Below, piece after piece: positions 11,336 to 18,964 of a stretch of 64,000 nucleotides of DNA. The position numbers and the translations under genes are program-made. Below the pieces are notes generated by a model. That model was not told where the DNA came from, ran no database searches, and saw nothing but the letters and a program-made list of their open reading frames with translations. Within the stretch, counting starts at the first letter, position 1, and each line of letters begins with the position of its first letter. The stretch comes from Adiantum capillus-veneris (taxonomy: Eukaryota > Streptophyta > Polypodiopsida > Polypodiales > Pteridaceae), in assembly GCA_014529385.2 (NCBI GenBank), contig CM043955.1, forward strand, positions 140,666,140 to 140,730,139, in the 5' to 3' direction.

Positions 11336-11654
11336 AAGCATTTGGAACAGGTGGATAAGAACAGAGCATTTAATGTTATCAATGATAGATTTATAGGCCT
11401 ACTCACTCACATAATGAGTAATTATTCCAACCATCTGGTTTGAGACTTTTCATTTTAACCTAACGCAATGGCTTCGGTGCGCACACAGTTAACATCACAC
11501 AGGAAGGGGGGAGAGGCAGGGAGAAAGAACTTGTCTCTACAATATCCAATGGCACCGAGTTGGATGGTGATGTCGCAGGCCGCCAACAACAAGAACCAGA
11601 AGGTGGCGATGGCGATGGCGACGCGGCATCAAAGGACTCGACCCAGTGGAGGTC

Positions 11655-12040
11655 GCTCAACGCTGGATCATGAGAGGTGGCCAAGGGGAAGAGCGCAGAA
11701 AATGCAAAGGCAACGACAATCTGTTTGTTCTACTTGGACATGGAGATGGTGACTGCAAGGGCGATTGGCACCTGACTCTCAACGCAGGATTACGAGAGGT
11801 GGCCAAGGGGAAGAGCACAAAAAATGCAAAGGCAATGGCGATCTGTTTGTTCTACTGGGAGATGGAGATGGTGACTGCAAGGGCGATCGACGTCTGACTC
11901 TAAACGTAGGATCATGAGAGCTGGCCAAGGGGAAGAGCGCAGAAAAGGCAAAGGCAGCGGCAATTTGTTTGTTCCACTTGGAGATGGAGATGGCGACTGC
12001 AAGGGCGATTGGCGTCTGTCTGATCCTAAACGGTCACTTA
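11655..12040. repeat. Minisatellite, three units of about 123 bp
   Basis: The phrase GTGGCCAAGGGGAAGAGC recurs near 11,674, 11,799 and 11,922, with conserved flanks about AATCTGTTTGTTCTAC and GATGGAGATGGTGACTGCAA. Frames open on both strands here follow the period and are judged repeat artefacts. 12,041-12,430 holds no gene I can support. Confidence 0.75.
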
Positions 12041-12429
12041 AAAAGGCACGTGGGCTGCACTCACAAGGACAACCAGTAATAAATGGTCTTTGATTCCCAT
12101 GCAGTACGATTTACCAACCATAATCTCGCGCATAAGTGAAGTTGTCACCCTCCTCGAGGTAAGCATTCTAAGTTTAGAGGCAGTACCCCCGCCAAACATC
12201 TCAACTATTTTGCCTCTTTTCGCGTCCTCTACTGTGCATCATTCTAATTAACTCTACCCCCATCGACGCTACACGGTAAGCAAACCATCCCAACTCCATC
12301 ACCCCTTACTCTTGTGCATCCTACTCTTACTCCTGTTCTGCAATACTTTAGTGATGCAGAACTCTACACACAGTGAAGAGGTATGGTACTTACTACCCTT
12401 CTGTGCACTTGTATTTTGTGTAGTCAGTA

Positions 12430-12665
12430 CCAGGAGAATAAGGGAAGGTAAACCCTATTTGCTGCACCTGTTCGCTTGGTACTGACCATCCTCTTTACCA
12501 TAGGATGTTTGCTTTTACACTTTTCCTTGGTCATTACCAAGCGAATAAGGGAAGGCCACTTAGTTTGATGCCCCTGTTCGCTTGGTATTGACCAAAAGAA
12601 AAGTTAAGTGATGTCTGCTAGTACAGAGGTCAATACTAAGCAAATAAGGGGAAGGTAAACCCTGT
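12430..12665. repeat. Hairpin array B, diverged units
   Basis: Two to three diverged units of the kind seen in array C: GTTCGCTTGGTACTGACC, a spacer, GGTCATTACCAAGCGAATAA, then GGGAAGG. Inverted arms pair CGCTTGGTA with TACCAAGCG. The following 12,666-12,869 contains TTTAGGGTTT runs (near 12,668 and 12,829) resembling plant telomere boxes, and no gene. Confidence 0.7.
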
Positions 12666-12869
12666 TTGTTGCAGGTTTAGGGTTTTTTAAACCAAATATG
12701 CGTTTTGAATTTATAAGGGAGAAACAAAATTACAACTTAGCACCGGGTTTTGAGTTAGAAAACACTAGGGACAGGCGCAAAGGCCAAGTTTCAGACTTTA
12801 CAAAGAGTGGCCTACTAATTTCCGAGGGTTTAGGGTTTGCAATAACCATGTAGTCCTTTTCCTTCACAG

Positions 12870-13397
12870 CTAGACTATCTCTTCCTGAAGACTGTTGGCA
12901 AAGTTAATGGCTTCCTCATATTTACTGGCTAGCTCAAGCACTTCATCCTTCATCTCCTATAGCCAATTATAGATAGCCTCTACAGAGCCATTCTCGGCGA
13001 GCAATCGCTGCAGGTCTTCAGGCCTTCTTGCTTCCAGAGAGTCTTTAAGGATTGAGATCCTGTGCCTGACGATCAGCATTTGTTCCAGTTTCAGGCTAGC
13101 ATCCTGCACAAAGCATTTAGCAAATAAGCTCTTCAAACTAGGATCTTGGAAATTGGGAAGAGAAAGCAAAGAATTACGAGCGGCTTACCTCGATAATTGA
13201 CTCCCGTGTTGACAGCAGCCACTCCCAGGCTGTGTCGGTCGAGAACATTAAGGGTAACATCGGGGGAGGGCCAAGGGGGGACCTCCTGAGGAGGGCCCGG
13301 ATGCGGTGCTGCTAGCGCTGCGGGAGTATACCTTGAAAAGGCATCACCACTATCCTAAGCTTCTTGTAGTTGTTCTGCGAAACCCTGAGGGAGGTTC
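12870..13397 (-). pseudogene. Coiled-coil protein gene of the large element, two exons, one stop
   Basis: An acceptor-like TTTTTTTCAG at 13,398 opens exon 1, which reads on to MFSTDTAWEWLLSTRESIIE and ends at 13,189. Intron 13,188-13,104 (85 bp, GTAAGC...TGTGCAG) joins in frame to DASLKLEQMLIVRHRISILK. The frame continues LEARRPEDLQRLLAENG, meets one in-frame TAG at 12,957, then EMKDEVLELASKYEEAINFA to a stop at 12,870. The product is mostly helical with heptad-like leucines, so probably a coiled coil for dimerisation. No family is recognised. In exon 1 the coding frame before about 13,250 is uncertain. Confidence 0.5.
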
Positions 13398-13624
13398 TGA
13401 AAAAAACTATTGGTTAAATAGACTAGCTGGACATGCCTAAAAAGAAGAGCCTGGGTTCTGGATTATGAGTGGTCTGTGAGGGGTGGTACCACCATGCGGT
13501 TTCATGAGAGGTTGACATGGGAGAGAGAAGCATTGGTATCACCCCCCCTCGATTAGGGGAGGTGATGGGAGGGAACGACATGAGAGTTAGGACCGCATGT
13601 ACTTAAACGCCTTCTACACATTGG

Positions 13625-14490
13625 TATTTTGTTGCAGGGGATGCAAACTTGTTCGCTTGCTATTACACTTTTCTGAGGTTACTACCAAGCGAATAAGGTA
13701 TTTTGTTGCAGGGGATGCAAACTTGTTCGCTTGGTACTGACCTCAAAAAATATAAGTGATGTCTGCTATTACTATTTTTTGAGGTCACTACCGAGAGAAT
13801 AAGGGAAGGCAAACTCTTTCCGATGCACGTGTTTTCTTGGTATTGACCTCAAAAAATATAAGTGATTTCTGCTATTACTATTTTTTGAGGTCACTACCGA
13901 GCGAATAAGGGAGGGCAAACTCTTTCTGATGCACCTATTCGCTTGGTACTGACCTCAAAAAATATAAGTGATGTCTGCTATTACTATTTTCTGAGGTCAT
14001 TACTGAGCGAATAAGGGAAGGCAAACTCTTTCTGATGCACCTGTTTGCTTGGTATTGACCTCAGAAAATATAAGTGATGTGTGCTATTACTATTTTCTGA
14101 GGTCACTACCGAGCGAATAAGGGAAGGAAAACTCTTTCCGATGCACCTGTTCGCTTGGTACTGACCTCAGAAAATATAAGTGATGTCTGCTATTACTATT
14201 TCCTGAGGTCATTACCAAGCGAATAAGGGAAGGCAAACTCTTTTCGATGCAGCTGTTCGCTTGGTACTGATCTCAGAAAATATAAGTGATGTCTGCTATT
14301 ACTATTTACTAAGGTCATTACCGAGCGAATAAGGGAAGGCCAACTCCTTTCGATGCACCTGTTCGCTTGGTACCGACCTCAGAAAATATAAGTGATGTCT
14401 GCTAGTACTATTTCCTGAGGTCACTACCGAGCGAATAAGGGAAGGCAAACTCTTTCCGATGCACCTGTTCGCTTGGTACTGACCTTTTCT
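13625..14490. repeat. Hairpin array C, about eight units of 106-107 bp
   Basis: GCGAATAAGG or a one-base variant recurs at about 13,689, 13,793, 13,900, 14,006, 14,113, 14,219, 14,325 and 14,430. Each unit carries an inverted repeat of about 27 bp, TTCGCTTGGTACTGACCTCA... against ...TGAGGTCATTACCGAGCGAA, separated by about 20 bases (AAGTGATGTCTGCTATTAC). Units differ by a few substitutions. The array sits directly upstream of the H3-like gene and ends about 60 bases before its start. 13,398-13,624 shows nothing beyond a purine-rich stretch. Confidence 0.88.
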
Positions 14491-14552
14491 GAAATCTGAA
14501 GTCCCTTGCGCTAAAAAATGAATTGTCTTTTGGTGTTATGCTATTTGTAGAG

Positions 14553-14921
14553 ATGTCTCGTGTAAAGGCCACAGCTAGGAGGGAAATAGGTGAATCTTTG
14601 AATGCTCAAGCAAGAAGACGCCGATATGAGGCGCATAGAGGTGTACTGCAAGATCTGTGTAGGATAGAACGACACGGTCAACCTGCTATTCCACGTCTCC
14701 CTTTCCAGTGAGTAGTGCGGGAGATTTGCGAGCATTGGAGAGTCGGCATGCGATGGGCCAGCAGTGCACTACTCTACCTTCAAGAAATTACAGAAGACTA
14801 CCTCGTGGAATTCTTCAGCGATGGATATATCCTGGCTGCCCATGCACACCGTGTTACTATCATGGCGTGGGATTTTGATACTCTTCGGAGGCTGCGTTTC
14901 CTCTACGATGGGCTGCTTTAG
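14553..14921 (+). pseudogene. Divergent histone H3-like gene (one in-frame TGA)
   Basis: About 122 codons align with core histone H3 without indels from its RY (H3 residues 40-41) to its last helix. The tail begins MSRVKATARREIG, like the H3 start, keeping the K4 position but with Arg at K9. The tail is 17 residues shorter than H3. Then follow VLQDLCRI (alpha-N), PRLPFQ then VVREICEHW (alpha-1), SSALLYLQEITEDYLVEFF (alpha-2), and AAHAHRVTIMAWDFDTLRRL (loop 2 and alpha-3). Loop 1 has H3 length, without the insertion common in CENH3. A TGA at 14,709-14,711 replaces the Arg after LPFQ, consistent with CGA to TGA. A TTTGTAG acceptor-like site precedes the ATG. Role is unknown; nucleosome incorporation or decoy function is inference. 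Confidence 0.85.
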
Positions 14922-15611
14922 CCAGTGCCTATCCGGGATAGTAGAACCATGGATATTCTCAACATCCCCCCTCTCCATCCTCGTGCACGACAGACAGAGC
15001 AGTCTAGGGCTGAAACAAACAGCAGAAGGAACCGATCTCACGGGTCGAGAGAAATAACATAGATGGGCAGGCTGAGATAGCCACAGAAGGGCATGAGCAA
15101 GCCACAGTGGATCCCGAGGCAGTCATGATGAAATAGAGACAATTATCGAGGAGCCAGCTAGACACCAAAATGAGCAAGTCATGGAGGATCCATAGCTAGT
15201 AAGGGATGATGAGGGGCAAGAGCAGGCCAGGGTGGACCCTGAGGAACCTATGGAGGAACCAATATTGAAGGAAAATGATCCGGAGCCTGTGCCTGTTAGG
15301 GAGGACCCTACGACTGTTAGGGAGGAGCCTGAGGCAGCCAGGGAGCCAGCTCAAGAAAGGCAAGGGCAAGGCTCTGCATCACAAGGGCCATCCAACGTAT
15401 CAGATGAGTCAATTATTTTAGAGCAAATCAACAAAGAGAATGAAGAGGAGTTGAGAGTTCTGTTCAGCTCAGCGCCTTTGCATGCACAGATACTGCTGCC
15501 TGGAAGGTCAGAGGAGGCCTGCATTTTCAACCTCGATCATCAAGACTTCTTGTGCATGCGCAGTTTCACCAACTCCAACGCAACGAATGAGGTCGTCAAC
15601 GTTGCTTTGTG
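14922..15611 (+). pseudogene. Acidic linker and N-terminal part of a C48/Ulp1-like protease
   Basis: After the H3-like stop (TAG) the same frame continues PVPIRDSRTMDILNIPPLH without a new start, then shifts into acidic repeats such as EQATVDPEA and EQARVDPEEP. From 15,232 the frame is open: an E/P-rich stretch, then LEQINKENEEELRVLFSSAP and IFNLDHQDFLCMRSF followed by TNEVVNVAL. The last part resembles the start of C48 peptidases (an acidic-D-L...LNDEVIN pattern). The exon ends at 15,611 in a GTAATT donor. One gene with the H3-like domain is possible, since no clear promoter or start separates them, but this is inference. Confidence 0.5.
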
Positions 15612-15654
15612 GTAATTATCATGCTCTTTAAAAGTCACGTTTGGCTCATTAAAT

Positions 15655-15870
15655 GGGTCTCTACCGAGACATGGGTCAATACCAAGCGATACAGTGGCTT
15701 ATGGAATTGGATAGTGGTACTACTCGCTCGGTATTGACCCATGTCTTTGCGGCAGTTGTCAAGTTTTTCTTTATAATGGCTCACTACCGTTAAGACATGG
15801 GTCAATACCAAGCGAGTCAATAGCGGATGGAATTCAATAGCTGCCCCACTCGCTCGGTATTGACTCACGG
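15655..15870. repeat. Hairpin array D inside an intron, two units
   Basis: Two units of inverted repeat: AGACATGGGTCAATACCAAG, a spacer of about 50, then TCGCTCGGTATTGACCCATG. They lie at about 15,668-15,755 and 15,797-15,872. They carry the same CGCTTGGT/ACCAAGCG core as arrays A-C but with a different outer arm, and sit within the 15,612-15,934 intron of the protease-like gene. Confidence 0.8.
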
Positions 15871-15934
15871 GTTTGTGGCAGTGACAGCTCGCTGAAATAC
15901 CTCAAGTCTAATCTTTGCCATTTATTCATGTTAG

Positions 15935-16520
15935 CCACGCTGTCTCGCTTCTGCCCCCTGAGGTTCAAGACAAAGTATACGTAATAGATCCGCTGATATC
16001 GCCTTATCTGCAGAACAACTCAGTTTCCTTTTTGAGTCTGATGAACTGGTTTAGCAGAGTCAACTTTGATCTAGCGCGCTTTCTGGTCACTGCATACAAT
16101 CAATCATGAGTTTTTTCTTGCCTTGTAAAAAACATGTTGCATTTAGAATCTTTCTCATCATCTTTGATGGTGTCTTTGTAGTGATCATTGGAGTCTGATG
16201 TTATTTGACATGGAAGTAAGATTGTTTACTACGCAAACTCCGGGCAAAGTAGGGCATTTCACGGTCTTGTAAAAACGTAAGGCCCATTTGGGTACATTTG
16301 GAAAGCAGTGTCTCTTTGTAATGTGTTGTTGACTCAAGTGGTTATGTATGTAGTGCCTCGAAAAAAACTTGTATGCTGTGTAGAGCATGTTTTGCTAGAA
16401 CATGATCTAGGAAATACCATCCAGCACGAACGGGTAACCGTGCCCATGCAGACTGATGACTATAGCGAACCTGTTTGAATGCCTTGTTGCTCCTCAGTCA
16501 AATTATGGATGTACCAAATG
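15935..16520 (+). pseudogene. C48/Ulp1-like protease, catalytic exons
   Basis: Intron 15,612-15,934 joins NVAL to CHAVSLLPPEVQDKVYVIDPL in frame. Exon 2 ends ...ARFLVTAYNQ at 16,105, where the donor is ATGAGT in place of GTGAGT. The next exon, after TTTGTAG at 16,181, reads SDHWSLMLFDME. DHWSLMLFD is the His-Trp box of C48 SUMO/NEDD8-type proteases. It ends in GTAAGA at 16,216. Further exons read EKNLYAV, then a stop at the expected Asp position, and VTVPMQTDDYS with the oxyanion-type Gln. The catalytic Cys-Gly that should follow falls in a frameshifted stretch. Such proteases cleave Ub-like modifiers and occur in several plant DNA transposons. Confidence 0.55.
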
Positions 16521-16544
16521 TAAGTAATCGTGTTGTTTCATTAT

Positions 16545-17087
16545 TTGCTGCAATGTTTGTATGAAGCAACAAATGTCTGTATCACACTTCTACAAGAACT
16601 TCAATTACATAACTACACCCCCAACGATCTGCGACATTTTTCTGTAATGGCCATCCAACATATTATAATCTCGGTAAACAGACGCACAAGAGAGGAAGCG
16701 GTGAGAGCTGAGGAGTTTGAAGAGGCTCGCATAAACAAAATGACGCAACGCCACAATGAGACTCAAGAAGAAGTTCGAAATATGCAAGAAGCAATAATTC
16801 AATACTATGCGGACGCCGCAGAAGTAGAGGAATGGGCTACACGTCGACGACAAGAGCAAGAACAAAGGAAAGCTTCACAGGTGCAAGAAGCATGGGAAGC
16901 CATGGAAGAGACCCATGATTTTGAGCGACGCAAAAGGATGCCCGAGACCAGCGTCCCTAGAGGCAGAAGTAGCAGCAACCGGAGTAGAGGGCAGGGGAGT
17001 AATCGGAGCAGAGGGCAAGGGACAAGTGGCACAAACCGGGGGAGAGGACAGGGGACGAGTGGCACAAACCGGGGGAGAGGACAGTAG
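16545..17087 (+). pseudogene. C48 C-terminal helix, coiled coil and RG-rich tail
   Basis: The open frame (16,530-17,087) first shows LHNYTPNDLRHFSVMAIQHI, like the final D...R...helix of C48 peptidases. A charged coiled coil follows (EEAVRAEEFEEARINKMTQR, with more to about residue 125), then a C-terminal tail with repeated NRSRGQGS and GTSGTNRGRGQ units, typical of nucleic-acid-binding RG-rich tails. The tail repeats are also tandem at DNA level. An upstream GTAAGT (16,520) suggests an intron before this exon. It probably completes the gene starting at 15,232 or at the H3-like domain. The frame itself is intact to its stop. 17,088-17,400 holds nothing recognised. Confidence 0.5.
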
Positions 17088-17400
17088 CAGGGAAAGGGAG
17101 CAATTTACTTGTATAAATCTTGACAGAAACAACACAATATGTAAAGTTTTGAAACAATGAAAATGTACATTTTTGAAACATTGTTTGACCGCCACAAAAT
17201 GTCTCTGCATTAGTCATTTTGAAGAGTACATCATGGTTTGCATGGCATCAAAGCTCTTTGCGTGCACAAGGTATGTGACCTAGCTTCCGGTGGAAGCAAT
17301 TAAGTGAAGTGTATTTGTTAGTGACTCCTTGCACAATGTTGTTTTCTCCTTGCGTCTTGGAATTTGAAAAGAAGAAAAAGTTAGATTCTGTCTTAATGTA

Positions 17401-18600
17401 TTAAAGACAATCAAAATTTATCGATTTAGTAAGCACCTTTCTATTGTTGAGACTGAATGCATACAATTTTGAAAAAATTGGAAGTTCTTCACATGTAAGA
17501 TCTACCCTAAGCTGTGAAAGAGTTGTGCTTGACATTGTCTCCATCACAGTAAGTAGGCTGTCTTGAAAGTACAGCTCCATTGATAAAGGTTTGTTCTCGA
17601 GGCTGTTCTTTGTATCTTGGTCGAGTGGAATAAGCTGCCCACTAAGAAGATGATATCTAATATAGTAAAACGATACTAAGAAATTTTGAGAGCTTATAAT
17701 GAACTTGCAAATTATAGACTTTTGCAAAATACAGATTTTGTTCTGTGATTGTTTCCTATCCCAATTATCATCTAAAAAGTCCAAACAGCTCTCAGACTTG
17801 CAAATGAACATTGTTGCGGTAGTTCTTATTTTCTCATCGAAGAAAAAATCTACAAACACTTCAAGAGGCATAAATAGTGCAAGCCGAACTATTTTTGTGG
17901 CAATTGAATACTTGAGGGACTTTTGTATATCCTGAAACAAATTATTCCTAAAGCTTTCACTAGTTTGCGAAGCTGGCAAGGACCAATCCTTGCTATCAAA
18001 GGATGGAAGTGACAAAGGAGCTACACGACCCCAACCAATGGAAGTTCTCGGTTCCACATATGACATATCATAAAAGAAAATTCCATTATCTGCAAGTTCC
18101 TTGTGTTGTCTTCCTCGGTACATTTGCTCACCAATAAATGCATGGAAAGCATAAAAAATCCCAACTATGCTCTCAATTGGTTGCCAATCTTTCCTATTCG
18201 ATGGATAAATATCTAATACATACCAAAGATGATATCCACCACTTAACCTTTGAATATAATCATTCACTAAGCGAGATGCCAAAAATAACTTACAGTTGGG
18301 TCGATGCCTTGGAAAACTTGGAGGAGATGTTTGCAACCTTAAGTCTGCATGCTGGAAAGAATGTTGTATGAGGACCTCTTTCACCCGCTTGCTTTGTGCA
18401 CACACTTTAAACTCTTAAACTTGTCCCTTGAAAGCCTCCATGAAATCATTGCGTTGCCTCCTCTTCCTCCTCCTAGTTTGCAGTAGAGCCCAACTTCCGA
18501 TAGTTATTCTAGATGGTATCCATGCTTGATCGTCTGTAGTATAACTGTTAAAAATGCTAATAGAGTCAATGGTAGTGCTAGGCCTTCGAGAAGTAGACAT
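17401..18600 (-). pseudogene. Unknown gene of the large element, about 400 codons, one in-frame stop
   Basis: A frame begins MSTSRRPSTTIDSISIFNSY at 18,600 (an earlier Met lies at 18,687), has a basic patch RRRKRRQRNDFMEAFKGQ, one TAA at 18,415, and continues without shift as EFKVCAQSKRVKEVLIQ to a stop at 17,401. The body contains YHLWYVLDIYPSNRKDWQP, GIFYAFHAFIGEQMYRG and SIGWGRVAPLSLPSF. The basic patch may be a nuclear localisation signal. A hydrophobic Ile-rich stretch near residues 280-310 could be an unspliced intron. No family is recognised. It is the last gene before the right terminus, on the opposite strand to the protease-like gene. Confidence 0.5.
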
Positions 18601-18932
18601 GGTGTGCAGTAGAATACATAGAAAGGTTAGAGCAAATATGAAAAAGGGAAGATGTTTTGAGAGGGAAGTAGATCTACTCAAAGTCATATTTGGGCGGGAA
18701 CAAAGATACTAGATAGAGTCTTCAATGAAAGTTCTGAAATTCCTCTGTACAAAGTTAGTACAACTTACGACATTTATGCCTTGAAAGCGTAAAATTGTGC
18801 AATTTGATGAACAAAAATAATATTTCCTCCCTTTTTTTAAAGAGCTTGACTTCAAAATGTTGATTTTCAACGTAATGTTAACCTCTTCCTCGTTGGTCGG
18901 GCGCCACTCTCTCTCTCTCTCTAAAACTAAAA

Positions 18933-18964
18933 GGCCCAAAAGTGAGTCCAGATTTCTCCTAATG
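18933..18964 (-). repeat. Right terminal inverted repeat
   Basis: It ends ...GTCCAGATTTCTCCTAATG; its complement matches 6,112-6,143 at 29 of 32 positions and 1,254-1,285 at 30 of 32. A short CT run lies just inside it at 18,906-18,922. The gypsy coding sense resumes immediately outside. Confidence 0.8.

Larger units (their letters stand above)
6112..18964. mobile_element. 12.85-kb multigene DNA transposon nested in gypsy I
   Basis: The ends are 32-bp inverted repeats with 29 of 32 matches (6,112-6,143 against the complement of 18,933-18,964), beginning CATTAGGAGAA and ending GGGCC. The flanking gypsy pol sense is continuous across the insertion. Inside are at least six gene-like regions on both strands, with canonical introns and hairpin satellite arrays. 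The first gene resembles transposases with a GDLK...CLYC core. A target-site duplication is not obvious: the bases next to the ends are CCA on the left and GTT on the right, or TA on both sides if the ends are set at GGAGAA/TTCTCC. I do not recognise the superfamily. That it is a single element rather than several insertions is inference from the TIRs. Confidence 0.7.

Noticed and set aside
11460-12002. Open frames on both strands in the minisatellite
   Set aside because: They follow the 123-bp period, have no recognisable motif, and neither strand has splice or start context.
13145-13188. A 44-bp intron in the coiled-coil gene
   Set aside because: Too short for a plant intron; the alternative acceptor TGTGCAG at 13,104 gives an 85-bp intron and a better frame.
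10958-14490. CRISPR array
   Set aside because: The repeats are long hairpin satellite units without unique spacers, in a plant genome with introns.
14708-14715. Intron starting at GTGAGT within the H3-like gene
   Set aside because: The sequence is a good donor, but H3 homology continues without a gap across it, so an in-frame TGA is the better explanation.
14553-14921. CENH3 (centromeric H3)
   Set aside because: Loop 1 has the canonical H3 length with no insertion, and the tail start resembles canonical H3, so H3-like is the safer call.
6112-18964. Endogenous giant-virus fragment as the source of the histone
   Set aside because: Introns, terminal inverted repeats and a transposase-like gene favour a DNA transposon; no capsid, polymerase or packaging gene is seen.
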